Source: Gammaproteobacteria bacterium (GTDB lineage: Bacteria > Pseudomonadota > Gammaproteobacteria > Arenicellales > JAANXG01). Taken from it: DNA of 50,000 nucleotides. The stretch lies in contig JAHEKE010000005.1 of assembly GCA_024638505.1 (NCBI GenBank), forward strand, positions 93,910 through 143,909, written 5' to 3'. Positions 10,801 through 18,935 of the stretch are shown in pieces. Each line of letters opens with the position of its first letter. Positions within the stretch are counted from its first letter, which is position 1. Below the pieces are notes generated by a model. It ran no database searches, was not told the DNA's origin, and saw only the letters and a list, made by a program, of their open reading frames with translations. Made by a program: the position numbers and the translations under genes.

Positions 10801-11069
10801 TTATGGACACCAGTTCGGACGAGATGGAAAGCGGCGTCAAGCTGGCCAGGTCGACGGAGCAGGAGAAGCAAAGCCAGCTTAAGCGCCTGGAACAGTTCAA
10901 GCAGCGGAACCAGAATGCGGCAGATCAAGCGCTGGCCCGCCTTAAACAGGCCGCGACCAGTAACGAGAATATCTTCAGCCAGCTAATGCAGACCGTGCGA
11001 TACTGCTCGCTGGGTCAGATTACTCAAGCGTTATTCGAGGTTGGCGGACAGTATCGGCGGAACATGTAA
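7815..11069 (+). CDS. icmF: Fused isobutyryl-CoA mutase with G-protein chaperone (IcmF)
   Basis: Coenzyme B12-dependent carbon-skeleton mutase of 1084 residues. Order of domains: B12-binding domain (about residues 20-150, lower-ligand motif DGHD with His31), MeaB-like GTPase (P-loop GTGGAGKSS near 207-215, [19 protein letters not shown]), then the acyl-CoA mutase barrel to the C-terminus. The active-site signature is that of isobutyryl-CoA mutase: Phe589 (RMFAG) and Gln733 (GQNTC), where methylmalonyl-CoA mutase has Tyr and Arg. Known IcmFs interconvert isobutyryl- and butyryl-CoA and also isovaleryl- and pivalyl-CoA. An upstream ATG at 7773 lies almost on the operator and would be upstream of, or at, any transcript start, so I prefer the ATG at 7815. 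Confidence 0.95.
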   Translation: MSAPAHHVTALKPSLPHPIRFVTAASLFDGHDAAINIMRRILQTLGAEVIHLGHNRSVEEIVTAALQEDAQAVAVSSYQGGHIEYFKYMVDMLRERGGGHIHVFGGGGGVIVPSEIKELHAYGVTRVYSPEDGHALGLQGMVRDMFDKVEGDPNASPTVEFDALLAGSWVALARMISSLENATAASIDWAQPAAQLERTVPVLGITGTGGAGKSSLTDELVRRFCLDTDHALRIAVLAIDPTRRKTGGALLGDRIRMNAINHSNIFMRSLATREAHAEVPSALEDIIKLVKLAQVDLVIVETPGIGQGDAGIVPYVDTSLYVMTPEFGAASQLEKIDMLDYADLVAINKFDRRGGADALRDVSKQLQRNRNAYSQPLESMPVFGTIASRFNDDGITALYQKVKSALEAKGLPQRPSRLSRVDIRHSSNQSVIVPPTRQRYLAEIAETIRSYHQAAADQSKIARERQQLRAVRQMLVDREEDHEPLQELIRQREVKLDPRARKLLDMWPETRARYGQDEYVVKIRDREIRTPLKYKTLSGTDIPKVSLPEYHDHGDLLTWLLKENVPGSFPYTAGVFAFKREGEDPTRMFAGEGDAFRTNQRFKALSEHSAAKRLSTAFDSVTLYGWDPDRRPDIYGKVGNSGVSVATLDDMKALYDGFDLCDPKTSVSMTINGPAPTILAMFLNAAIDQQLNKFRQDNAREPTDEEIMKVREWTLKNVRGTVQADILKEDQGQNTCIFSTDFSLKVMGDIQEYFVHNHVRNFYSVSISGYHIAEAGANPISQLAFTLANGFTYVEAYLARGMHIDDFAPNLSFFFSNGMDPEYAVLGRVARRIWATAMRDKYGANERSQKLKYHIQTSGRSLHAQEMAFNDIRTTLQALIAVYDNCNSLHTNAYDEAVTTPTEESVRRAMAIQLIINREWGLAKNENPNQGSFVIEELTDLVEQAVLMEFDRISERGGVLGAMERGYQRGKIQDESLYYESRKHDGSYPIVGVNTFMDTSSDEMESGVKLARSTEQEKQSQLKRLEQFKQRNQNAADQALARLKQAATSNENIFSQLMQTVRYCSLGQITQALFEVGGQYRRNM

Positions 11070-11232
11070 GAGGCCTAAAGACGGCGCTGTCTTGCGCCTG
11101 CGCATGACCGCAGTAGCGGTAATACGGGTTTCCTGCTCTGCAAAAACTATCTGCGGCTTCACTCCTGCCCGCGGCTGAAAAGCGTCGAGGGAAGCAGCTG
11201 CTGGTGACCCACGCCCTATATCTGGTAGGCTG

Positions 11233-12300
11233 ATGACAATGAGCGAGCTGGGTACGCTGGAAGAACTTCCCGCTGATTATCGTCAGCAATTGACCGAACA
11301 TAATCTTGTGCCGTTATGGCCGAGTCTGCGCAACGTATTGCCTTATGATCGGCCGGCGCGGAACACCCAGCCCACGCTCTGGCGCTATCAGCAGATCCGG
11401 CCCAGATTGCTGCAAGCCGGGGCGTTGACTCCGATCGAGAAGGCCGAGCGACGCGTGCTGGTGCTGGCCAACCCCGGCCTTGAGTTGAGTACCATGCGTG
11501 CCACGCCTACCATTTATGTCGGCATGCAGCTCATTTTGCCAGGAGAAACCGCGCCCAACCACCGCCATACTCCCAGCGCCGTTCGTTTCGTAATTGAAGG
11601 AACCGGTGCATTTACGCTGGTTAACGGTGAAAAATGCGTCATGCAAAAAGGAGACCTCATTTTGACTCCCAGCGGCCTGTGGCACGAACACGGCCATGAA
11701 GGATCGGCTCCAGTGGTCTGGCTGGATGCTCTGGACTTACCTTTGATCTACGGCATCGAAGCTTCCTACGCGACGGAAGGCGGCCAGCATAAGACCAGGA
11801 CAGCACTTGATGCATCGCAAACGCGTTACCGCAGGGGTGGACTCATCCCTTACTCATCACTTACCCGAACAAGAGCGCACTATCCTCTGCTGCGGTATCC
11901 CTGGAGTGAAGTCAAGCCAGCCCTCTCCGCCCTGGCGGCGGATACTCCCCGCGGGCGGGCGGTGCAGCTCGCCTATGTAAACCCGGAGAACGGAATGGAA
12001 TGTTTACCATCGCTCGGTTTCTCCGCACTGCTGCTTCGTCCGCGCGAAGCGCTGCGTCTCCCCAGGTGTTCAGCTTCCGCCGTGATGCACGTGATCGAGG
12101 GACATGGGCAAGCTGAGGTGGATGGTACGGCACTGAACTGGGCCGAGGCGGATACGTTCGCGGTGCCGACACACGCCACCGTCATCCTGACGAACCTGTC
12201 GCCGCGTGAGTGCGCGTACTTGTTTGTCGTTGACGACGCCCCCTTACAGCGCAGGTTGGGTATTTACGAGATTTCCCAAGGAGAACAAGCCAGTGAATGA
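11233..12300 (+). CDS. Gentisate 1,2-dioxygenase
   Basis: Bicupin Fe(II) ring-cleavage dioxygenase of 355 residues converting gentisate to maleylpyruvate. The N-terminal cupin carries metal-ligand histidines in [12 protein letters not shown] (His110, His112) and [10 protein letters not shown] (His151). The C-terminal cupin (about 255-340) is degenerate, as usual in the family. It ends 8 bp inside the downstream hydrolase gene, so the two are translationally coupled. The 163-bp region before it (11070-11232) holds no gene and only a weak 5-bp stem (11078-11093). A second in-frame ATG at 11239 is an alternative start. Confidence 0.92.
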   Translation: MTMSELGTLEELPADYRQQLTEHNLVPLWPSLRNVLPYDRPARNTQPTLWRYQQIRPRLLQAGALTPIEKAERRVLVLANPGLELSTMRATPTIYVGMQLILPGETAPNHRHTPSAVRFVIEGTGAFTLVNGEKCVMQKGDLILTPSGLWHEHGHEGSAPVVWLDALDLPLIYGIEASYATEGGQHKTRTALDASQTRYRRGGLIPYSSLTRTRAHYPLLRYPWSEVKPALSALAADTPRGRAVQLAYVNPENGMECLPSLGFSALLLRPREALRLPRCSASAVMHVIEGHGQAEVDGTALNWAEADTFAVPTHATVILTNLSPRECAYLFVVDDAPLQRRLGIYEISQGEQASE

Positions 12301-12991
12301 GCAGTCTTTTCAATTCGATCCGCCGCCGGTGGTGGCTATTCCAGTGGCGGGCCAGGCAGCGAAGTATCCGGTCCGGCGGATTTTTTGCGTGGGACGGAAT
12401 TATGCTGCGCACGCTAAAGAGATGGGAGCCGAGGTTGACCGCACTGCGCCCTGGTACTTTAACAAAGGGCGGGATGATGTGGTTCTATCCGGCAGCACAA
12501 TTCCGTTTCCACCTGCTACCCACAATCTGCATCACGAAATGGAAATGGTCGCAGCGCTGGGGACAGACGCATTCCAAATCGAGGAAGAGGAGGTGCTGCA
12601 GGCAGTGTTCGGTTACGCCTGCGGCCTGGATTTGACGCGACGCGATCTGCAGGCGGCAGCTAAGGAAAAGAGCCTGCCATGGGATTTTGGCAAGAATTTT
12701 GAGCAGGCTGCGGTCGTGTCCAGCATCACTCCTACGGCACAGTGCGGGCACCCGGCAGCGGGATTAATAGAGCTATCAGTCAATGGACAGGTCAGGCAGT
12801 CCGGTGATCTGTCACAAATGATCTGGTCGGTGCCAGAGTTGATTTCTTACTTATCCCGTTTCTATCACCTCAAGGCGGGTGATTTAATTTACACCGGAAC
12901 TCCGCAAGGGGTCGGGCCGATCAAGGCTGGGGATCATTTGACCGGCCGCATAGCCGGCGTGGGGAAAATTGAACTGTACATCGCAAGCTGA
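12293..12991 (+). CDS. Fumarylpyruvate hydrolase (FAH family)
   Basis: Hydrolyses fumarylpyruvate to fumarate and pyruvate, the last step of the gentisate pathway. The start is the GTG at 12293, chosen because AAGGAG at 12278-12283 sits at good spacing and the protein then begins just before the family core. An upstream in-frame ATG would overlap the dioxygenase by about 95 bp. The 232-residue FAH-fold protein shows the metal ligands Glu82 and Glu84 (HHEMEM) and Asp113 (CGLDLTRRD), and the [10 protein letters not shown] loop. It overlaps the dioxygenase by 8 bp and is followed 8 bp later by the hydroxylase gene. Confidence 0.9.
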   Translation: MNEQSFQFDPPPVVAIPVAGQAAKYPVRRIFCVGRNYAAHAKEMGAEVDRTAPWYFNKGRDDVVLSGSTIPFPPATHNLHHEMEMVAALGTDAFQIEEEEVLQAVFGYACGLDLTRRDLQAAAKEKSLPWDFGKNFEQAAVVSSITPTAQCGHPAAGLIELSVNGQVRQSGDLSQMIWSVPELISYLSRFYHLKAGDLIYTGTPQGVGPIKAGDHLTGRIAGVGKIELYIAS

Positions 12992-12999
12992 CCATAGCA

Positions 13000-14190
13000 A
13001 TGCAGCAAACTGTGGTAGTGGCTGGCGGCGGCATTGGCGGTCTGTCCGCAGCGCTGGGGCTCGCCACTAAAGGTTTTGCCGTCACCGTTCTGGAACAGGC
13101 GAGCAAGCTGGGTGAGATCGGAGCCGGTATCCAGATCGGCCCAAACGCATTTCATGCACTTGATTACCTGGGCGTCGGCGATGCTGCCCGGCAGCGGGCT
13201 GTATTCATCGATCGACTGATCATGATGGACAGCTTGAGCGGTGAGCAGGTTGCCAACATACCGGTTGATCAGCCTTTCCGGCAGTACTTTGGTAATCCAT
13301 ACGCCGTAATTCATCGTGGTGATTTACACGGTGTACTACTCGACGCTTGTCGGCGGCATGCCAGCGTTGAGATTGTTACCAGGCAGAGCGTCCGCAAATA
13401 TGAGCAGACGGATGACCGAATAAAGGTTAAAACCTCAAGCGGTAAAATCTACGCAGCTGATGCTCTGGTCGGCGCAGACGGTTTGCATTCTTGCATTCGA
13501 CAGCAGCTGGTGGGCGATGGTGCCCCCAGGGTGTCGGGTCACGTTGCTTACCGAGCGTTGATGCCTTTCGATAAGATGCCGCAGGATTTGCGCTGGAATG
13601 CGGCAACGCTTTGGGCCGGCCCCAAAACACACATCGTCCACTATCCGCTTAAAGGATGGGAGGTGTTTAATATAGTTTGCGTATTTCATGATGAGACAAG
13701 GACCGAGCCCGCAGCGAATGAACCAGGATCAAGTCAAGAAGTGCTGCAGCGATTTGCCCAGGTTTGTGCCAAACCGCGATCCATATTAGAGGCACTATCC
13801 GATTGGCGATACTGGGTTCTGTGTGATCGTGAGCCCATTGCGCGATGGATTGACGGGCGAGTTGCTCTGCTCGGTGATGCAGCGCATCCCATGTTGCAGT
13901 ACTTCGCACAAGGTGCCTGCCAGGCCATGGAGGACGCCGTCTGTCTGGCGCATAAAGTGCACACCCGAGGGGGTGATATCAAACTGGGTTTGCTGGATTA
14001 TCAGAATGAACGCGTAGTCCGTACCGCACGGGTGCAGATTTCCTCCCGTCTGATCGGGGATTACCTCTATCACGCAGAGGGCGTCACCCGACTGGTTCGC
14101 AACGCCATGTATGGTAAGCGTAAAGCGGATGAATGGTACAGCAGTTTGAAATGGCTGTACGGCGGAACGGGTCTCGACAGCACGGTTTAA
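13000..14190 (+). CDS. FAD-dependent 3-hydroxybenzoate 6-hydroxylase-like monooxygenase
   Basis: Class A flavoprotein monooxygenase of 396 residues. The FAD dinucleotide motif is GGGIGG (residues 9-14), followed by GAGIQIGPNA. The DG motif appears as DALVGADGLHS and the second FAD motif as LLGDAAHPMLQYFAQGA. This subgroup includes salicylate 1-hydroxylases and 3-hydroxybenzoate 6-hydroxylases. The gentisate genes immediately upstream favour para-hydroxylation of 3-hydroxybenzoate to gentisate (inference). Spacing of 8 bp indicates one operon of dioxygenase, hydrolase and hydroxylase. No strong ribosome-binding site is visible before the ATG. Confidence 0.87.
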   Translation: MQQTVVVAGGGIGGLSAALGLATKGFAVTVLEQASKLGEIGAGIQIGPNAFHALDYLGVGDAARQRAVFIDRLIMMDSLSGEQVANIPVDQPFRQYFGNPYAVIHRGDLHGVLLDACRRHASVEIVTRQSVRKYEQTDDRIKVKTSSGKIYAADALVGADGLHSCIRQQLVGDGAPRVSGHVAYRALMPFDKMPQDLRWNAATLWAGPKTHIVHYPLKGWEVFNIVCVFHDETRTEPAANEPGSSQEVLQRFAQVCAKPRSILEALSDWRYWVLCDREPIARWIDGRVALLGDAAHPMLQYFAQGACQAMEDAVCLAHKVHTRGGDIKLGLLDYQNERVVRTARVQISSRLIGDYLYHAEGVTRLVRNAMYGKRKADEWYSSLKWLYGGTGLDSTV

Positions 14191-14230
14191 TCCGGTAGAT
14201 AAAATGTGTACACGCTGTCGCCGGACTTAT

Positions 14231-14258
14231 CCTTGCGGCGGCAGGTTTCGACGCAAGG
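14231..14258 (+). terminator. Weak hairpin after gentisate operon
   Basis: A 7-bp perfect stem (CCTTGCG at 14231-14237 with CGCAAGG at 14252-14258) closes a 14-base loop between two converging genes. There is no T-tract after it on either strand, so factor-independent termination is doubtful. Confidence 0.35.
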
Positions 14259-14280
14259 TGGGGCATCTTCATTTCGAGAA

Positions 14281-14550
14281 TTAGATGGAAAACATAGCGT
14301 CCAGGTCGTGGCGCGAATATGCGCGGAATGCCAGCATGGTCTCAGTGTGGGTTATGCCTACGACTGTTTTTAATTGATTGGTAACGAGATCCGAGAGCTC
14401 TTCATTGGATTTAACCCTGACCATTGCAACCAAATCATATTTTCCACTTACGGAATACACCTCGGAAATGCTGTCTATCTCTGCGAGCTGTTCAGCCGCG
14501 TCGTTAATTTTAGTTCTCTCCGCATTGATCAGAATAATGGCAGTGACCAT
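14281..14550 (-). CDS. Stand-alone Lrp/AsnC ligand-binding (RAM) domain protein
   Basis: Small protein of 89 residues corresponding only to the C-terminal effector-binding domain of Lrp/AsnC regulators. It has the beta-alpha-beta-beta-alpha-beta ferredoxin-like pattern with VYSVSGKYDLVAMVRV in the middle. There is no helix-turn-helix, and the AAGGAG ribosome-binding site 7-12 bases before the ATG shows the start is real, so it is not a truncation. Such proteins sense amino acids or modulate full-length Lrp proteins; which ligand is unknown. It is divergent from the benzoate-CoA ligase gene and could influence that promoter only indirectly. Confidence 0.85.
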   Translation of the reverse strand: MVTAIILINAERTKINDAAEQLAEIDSISEVYSVSGKYDLVAMVRVKSNEELSDLVTNQLKTVVGITHTETMLAFRAYSRHDLDAMFSI

Positions 14551-14618
14551 TTCGTACTCCTTTGCTGTGCTCGTCGAATTTCGATACTAACCATAACCCA
14601 ACCGGCTTCTACTGTATA

Positions 14619-14646
14619 TTGAATCCCCGCTTAAAACGCGCATAAT
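14619..14646 (+). promoter_or_regulatory. Candidate sigma-70 promoter for benzoate-CoA ligase
   Basis: TTGAAT (14619-14624) and CATAAT (14641-14646) are separated by 16 bases and lie about 60 bp before the ligase start. A ribosome-binding TAGGAG precedes the ATG at 14707. Prediction from consensus only. Confidence 0.5.
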
Positions 14647-14706
14647 GATTGCTCGTTCTAAAAATAAGCTGCCTGTTTTACGCGTCCGCTAATTAGGAGT
14701 GAGAGC

Positions 14707-16293
14707 ATGAGTGACAACAATCCGGTAGTTAACCTGGAGGAGGTACCCCCCACATTTAACGCGGCCAGCTACTTCGTTGATCGTCACCTACAAGAAGGCA
14801 GAGCAGAAAAGATTGCCTTCATAGATGACGAGGGCGCGCACAGCTACGGAGATCTGGCCGCTCAGGTAAACCGGGCGGCCAACATGCTGCGGGCGCTGGG
14901 ATTGCGTCAGGAGGCACGGATTGCTCTGGTTATGCTCGACACCTTTGAGTTTCCGACACTATTCTGGGGTGCGATCAAGGCCGGCATCATACCAATGTGT
15001 ATCAACACGTTACTTACGGCCGATCACTATCGCTACATCCTGGGCAGCGGACGACCCCAGGCGCTGCTGGTCAGTGAGCCGCTGCTGAACAATTTCCTTC
15101 CAATTATCAATGAGTTGCCCACGCTGGAGAATGTGGTGGTGGTGGGTAAGGATGGTCACGGTCACGCCCTGCTGAAGGAGTTGCTGGCGACGGCAGCCGA
15201 CAGTTTTACAGCGGCAGCGACCAGTCGGGATGACGTTGCGTTCTGGCTCAGCTCTTCCGGTTCAACCGGCAACCCAAAAGGCGTCAAACACAGACAATCC
15301 AGCCCCTACTGGGCGGCCAAGCTGTACGGAAGCAATTTGCTGGGTGTGGGTGAAGGCGACGTTGTTTTTTCTGCGGCAAAATTGTTTTTTGCTTATGGCA
15401 TTGGTAATGCTAATTTTTTCCCCCTGCTGGTGGGTGCCACGTCGGTGCTGATGGCGGAACGGCCGACTCCACGGGCGATAATGAACATTCTGCACAAACA
15501 CAATCCCTCTATCTTCTTCGGCGTGCCGACATTGTATGCGGCTCTACTCGCGGATAAGAACAGTGCTCCGCAAAACGGATCGAATCGGCTGCGTCAATGC
15601 GTCTCCGCGGGTGAGGCCTTGCCGGAGGAAGTCGGCACAAGCTGGAAACAGCGCTTCGGTGTAGACATCCTGGATGGGGTGGGATCTACCGAGATGTTAC
15701 ACATTTTCTTAAGTAACAGCCCTGATGATGTACGGTATGGCACATCCGGTAAAATGGTGCCGGGTTACGACGGAAAACTGGTGGGTACCGACGGACAGGT
15801 GGTCGCGACCGGTGAACTGGGGGAACTGATGGTGCGAGGACCGTCCGCCTCCGACGGATACTGGAACGAGCGCGCTAAAACCATCAGTACCTTTGTCGGC
15901 GCGTGGACCTACACCGGTGACAAGTATACGCAGGATAATCAGGGCTACTATCACTACTGTGGACGTTCCGATGACATGTTCAAGTCCGGCGGCAATTGGG
16001 TTTCACCATTTGAGGTTGAGTCTGCTCTGGTTGCGCACGATGCGGTGCTCGAGGCGGCCGTTGTTCCGCAACAGGATGAGCACGGCAACCTGAAACCGAA
16101 AGCATTTGTTGTTTTGCAGCAGGAGGTGGAGATGTCGGACGGTTTGGAGGCTGAGCTCAAGGAGTTCGTAAAGAACAGCATAGAGGTGTGGAAATATCCG
16201 CGATGGATCGAATTTGCCGAGACCTTGCCCAAAACAGCTACGGGTAAAATACAGCGCTTTAAATTGCGTCAAACGGCTGATTTGAAAGGGTGA
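14707..16293 (+). CDS. Benzoate-CoA ligase family protein
   Basis: AMP-forming aryl-CoA ligase of 528 residues that would activate benzoate to benzoyl-CoA, the entry reaction of the box pathway. The phosphate-binding loop SSSGSTGNPKG begins near residue 182. The adenylation core motif GVGSTEML and the C-terminal catalytic-lysine motif LPKTATGKIQR are intact. The N-terminal segment (NAASYFVDRHLQEG) is typical of the benzoate-CoA ligase branch. Preferred substrate could be benzoate or a substituted benzoate; the adjacent boxB and boxC genes favour benzoate. It is the first plus-strand gene of the box cluster. Confidence 0.92.
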   Translation: MSDNNPVVNLEEVPPTFNAASYFVDRHLQEGRAEKIAFIDDEGAHSYGDLAAQVNRAANMLRALGLRQEARIALVMLDTFEFPTLFWGAIKAGIIPMCINTLLTADHYRYILGSGRPQALLVSEPLLNNFLPIINELPTLENVVVVGKDGHGHALLKELLATAADSFTAAATSRDDVAFWLSSSGSTGNPKGVKHRQSSPYWAAKLYGSNLLGVGEGDVVFSAAKLFFAYGIGNANFFPLLVGATSVLMAERPTPRAIMNILHKHNPSIFFGVPTLYAALLADKNSAPQNGSNRLRQCVSAGEALPEEVGTSWKQRFGVDILDGVGSTEMLHIFLSNSPDDVRYGTSGKMVPGYDGKLVGTDGQVVATGELGELMVRGPSASDGYWNERAKTISTFVGAWTYTGDKYTQDNQGYYHYCGRSDDMFKSGGNWVSPFEVESALVAHDAVLEAAVVPQQDEHGNLKPKAFVVLQQEVEMSDGLEAELKEFVKNSIEVWKYPRWIEFAETLPKTATGKIQRFKLRQTADLKG

Positions 16294-16402
16294 CGCAATC
16301 GTTCTAATTGGCGGTCGACAGAGACAAGTTTTCACTTCGATTTCCCTTGCTATATCAATTGCCTTTGTCTTGTTTGCTCTCCACGCCTAGACGTTTTGCC
16401 AG

Positions 16403-17176
16403 ATGACTGACTATCTCACCGTCGACGGCATTCGTCTGGAGTGCCGGATGATCGCATCCGCAAACGCCGACCTGCCGGTACTCGTCCTGCTGCATGAGGG
16501 TCTCGGCTGTGTTGAGATGTGGCGTGACTTTCCGCAGCGCTTGAAAGAGGAAACGGGTTATCCGGTATTCGTATACAGCCGGCAGGGCTATGGCCGGTCT
16601 GATCCAAAGCCAGCCCCGTGGTCTGTCCGATACATGCATGATGAGGGCCTGAACATTTTGCCGCGCGTTCTGGCCGCCGCGGGTCTGCGCGACGTTATTC
16701 TGCTCGGGCACAGCGATGGTGGATCCATCGCATTGATCTACAGCGGAGGCATACCCGATCCGCTGGCGCGCGCCCTGATTCTGCTGGCTCCGCATGTATT
16801 CAACGAGCCCGTATGCGTGGCCAGCATCGAACAGGCCAGAACGGCTTACCTCGAAACGGATCTGCGCCGCCGCCTGCAGCGCTATCATGGTGACAACGTC
16901 GACCACGTGTTTTGGGGGTGGAACGGGGCCTGGCTCCATCTCGATTTTTTAAGCTGGAACATCGAGCCTTACCTGCCGGCAGTGTCGGTCCCCGTTTTGC
17001 TGATGCAGGGTGAGCAGGATCAGTATGGCACGGCGCGGCAGGTCGAGGCCATCACCGCGCAACTCCCGGCTCCCACCCAGGCGGTGATGATTCCCGATTG
17101 CGGTCACTCTCCTTATATTGACCAGCCCCGGGCCGTTATCGATCAGATCAAGGGATTTCTGGCGACCTTATCTTGA
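16403..17176 (+). CDS. Alpha/beta hydrolase of the box cluster
   Basis: Soluble alpha/beta-fold hydrolase of 257 residues. The nucleophile elbow is GHSDGG (serine near residue 109), the oxyanion region is LLHEGLGCVEMW, and the C-terminal catalytic histidine is in DCGHSPYID. The acid is probably the aspartate in QGEQDQYG. Similar hydrolases occur in box clusters of other bacteria, where they are annotated as possible lactone or thioester hydrolases. A role in clearing dead-end products such as lactones from epoxide chemistry is inference. It stands 109 bp after the ligase and 72 bp before boxC, which has its own promoter. Confidence 0.8.
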   Translation: MTDYLTVDGIRLECRMIASANADLPVLVLLHEGLGCVEMWRDFPQRLKEETGYPVFVYSRQGYGRSDPKPAPWSVRYMHDEGLNILPRVLAAAGLRDVILLGHSDGGSIALIYSGGIPDPLARALILLAPHVFNEPVCVASIEQARTAYLETDLRRRLQRYHGDNVDHVFWGWNGAWLHLDFLSWNIEPYLPAVSVPVLLMQGEQDQYGTARQVEAITAQLPAPTQAVMIPDCGHSPYIDQPRAVIDQIKGFLATLS

Positions 17177-17189
17177 AATATAGTGCCTA

Positions 17190-17218
17190 TTGACCTTGAT
17201 AGAATATAGAAATATATT
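17190..17218 (+). promoter_or_regulatory. Strong sigma-70-like promoter before boxC
   Basis: TTGACC (17190-17195) and TATATT (17213-17218) with an ideal 17-base spacer, placing the transcript start near 17225, about 25 bases before the boxC ATG. The -10 region is embedded in an imperfect palindrome described separately. Confidence 0.7.
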
Positions 17219-17226
17219 GCATATTT
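17210..17226. promoter_or_regulatory. Palindrome over boxC -10, candidate BoxR operator
   Basis: AAATAT (17210-17215) and ATATTT (17221-17226) are inverted copies around a 5-base centre, covering the -10 element and the expected start site. The centre and right arm contain TGCA (17218-17221), a core reported for the related BzdR regulator as I recall. The position suits a repressor. BoxR binding is inference. Confidence 0.45.
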
Positions 17227-17248
17227 TCCGCGCGCTGTAGCACTCATC

Positions 17249-18898
17249 ATGATTGACTTCCAGACTCACCCCGATCGGTATCGGCATTGGCAGCTTGTCG
17301 TTGCGCCGCCCGTCGCCTACCTCACGATGAAGGTTGATGCCGACGGCGGCCTGTTTGAAGGCTATGAGCTCAAACTGAATTCTTATGATCTGGGTGTAGA
17401 CATTGAGTTGTATGACGCGGTGCAAAGGCTGCGCTTTGAGCACCCCGAGGTCGGCGCCGTAGTAATCAACTCTGCTCTGGACCGGGTGTTCTGCGCGGGT
17501 GCAAACATAAAGATGCTGGGCCGATCATCGCACGCGCACAAAGTTAATTTTTGTAAGTTTACCAATGAAACCAGAAACGCTATTGAGGATGCCAGCGCAT
17601 ACTCTTCTCAGCGCTACATTGCGGCAATCAATGGCACCGCGGCGGGCGGTGGATATGAGCTGGCTTTGAGTACTGATTACATCATACTGGTGGATGACGG
17701 TAACGCAGCAGTGTCACTTCCGGAAGTGCCCTTGCTTGCGGTGTTACCCGGCACCGGTGGGCTGACCAGGCTGGTGGATAAGCGCAAAGTCCGCCGCGAT
17801 CTGGCCGACGTATTTTGTACTACCGAAGAGGGAGTTAAGGGTACGCGTGCACTGAAGTGGCGGCTGGTTGACGAAATCGTACCGACGTCGAAGTTTCAAA
17901 ACCGGGTAGATAAGTGCGCCGCTGACTTCGCCGGCGAATCGGATCGTCCGGCCAGCGCGGAGGCTATCGTGCTGTCTCCACTGACGCGGGAGATGTCGAG
18001 CGATCGAATAACATACTCTTCCGTGCACGTGAACCTGGATCGGGAGAAACGCCAGGCCGAGATCAACATCGTTGCCCCCGATGAGGAATCTCCGACATCG
18101 GTCGAGACTGCGGTCTCTGCAGGTGCGGATTTCTGGCCGCTTAGACTGGCGCGAGAAGTAGACGATGCTCTACTGCATTTGCGCATGAACGAGACGGAGA
18201 TCGGAACCCTGGTTTTACAAAGCCGGGGAGAGGGTAAAATCGCGCAGTCTTATGACACCCTGCTGTGGGAAAACTCTGCACATTGGTTGATGCGTGAGAT
18301 TATTCTGTTTTGGAAACGCACGCTAAAGCGATTGGACGTCACGTCGAAAACATCTTTTGCCTTTATCCAGCCGGGAAGTTGTTTTACTGGATTCCTTGCC
18401 GAGCTGGTCTTTGCCGCAGATCGGGCCTACATGCTCGAGGGGGAATTTGAGGATAAACCCGGAGAGCTGGCCTCGCTCAGACTGTCGAATTTCAATTTCG
18501 ATTTGCTGCCTATGGCTAACGGCATTTCCCGTTTGCACACGCGGTTTCTAGGTGAGCCCGAAGCAGTTGAGCGCGCTCAGGCGCTGATTGGTCAGGCCCT
18601 CAGCGCTGAGCAGGCCCTGGCGGCCGGACTGGTGACGTACACCCCCGATGACATTGACTGGGGCGACGAGATTCGTCTGCTGCTGGAAGAGCGATCCAGC
18701 TTCTCTGCGGATTCGTTAACCGGACTGGAGGCTAATTTACGATTCGCCGGCCCTGAAACTATGGAAACCAAAATATTCGGGCGTTTGAGCGCCTGGCAGA
18801 ACTGGATTTTTCAGCGCCCTAACGCGGTTAGCGACCAGGGGGCGCTGCGACTATACGGTAGCGGCGTGCGACCGAAGTACGACCCGGAGCGGATTTAG
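17249..18898 (+). CDS. boxC: 2,3-epoxybenzoyl-CoA dihydrolase (benzoyl-CoA-dihydrodiol lyase) BoxC
   Basis: Opens the ring of 2,3-epoxybenzoyl-CoA without oxygen, giving 3,4-dehydroadipyl-CoA semialdehyde and formate. The 549-residue protein is a double-length crotonase. The N-terminal half has the oxyanion-hole motifs VFCAGANIKML and NGTAAGGGYELAL; the C-terminal half is a divergent crotonase-like segment with FIQPGSCFTG. The length and these motifs are diagnostic of BoxC. It is followed 37 bp later by boxB, so the two are cotranscribed from the promoter at 17190. Confidence 0.95.
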   Translation: MIDFQTHPDRYRHWQLVVAPPVAYLTMKVDADGGLFEGYELKLNSYDLGVDIELYDAVQRLRFEHPEVGAVVINSALDRVFCAGANIKMLGRSSHAHKVNFCKFTNETRNAIEDASAYSSQRYIAAINGTAAGGGYELALSTDYIILVDDGNAAVSLPEVPLLAVLPGTGGLTRLVDKRKVRRDLADVFCTTEEGVKGTRALKWRLVDEIVPTSKFQNRVDKCAADFAGESDRPASAEAIVLSPLTREMSSDRITYSSVHVNLDREKRQAEINIVAPDEESPTSVETAVSAGADFWPLRLAREVDDALLHLRMNETEIGTLVLQSRGEGKIAQSYDTLLWENSAHWLMREIILFWKRTLKRLDVTSKTSFAFIQPGSCFTGFLAELVFAADRAYMLEGEFEDKPGELASLRLSNFNFDLLPMANGISRLHTRFLGEPEAVERAQALIGQALSAEQALAAGLVTYTPDDIDWGDEIRLLLEERSSFSADSLTGLEANLRFAGPETMETKIFGRLSAWQNWIFQRPNAVSDQGALRLYGSGVRPKYDPERI

Positions 18899-18935
18899 TC
18901 GCGACACTGAACATTTTAAACTGGAGTAATTGCAG

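Noticed and set aside
11070-11232. Small RNA or gene in the gap before gentisate dioxygenase
   Set aside because: Only a 5-bp stem and no consensus promoter plus terminator pair could be found, so no feature is claimed beyond possible regulatory sequence.
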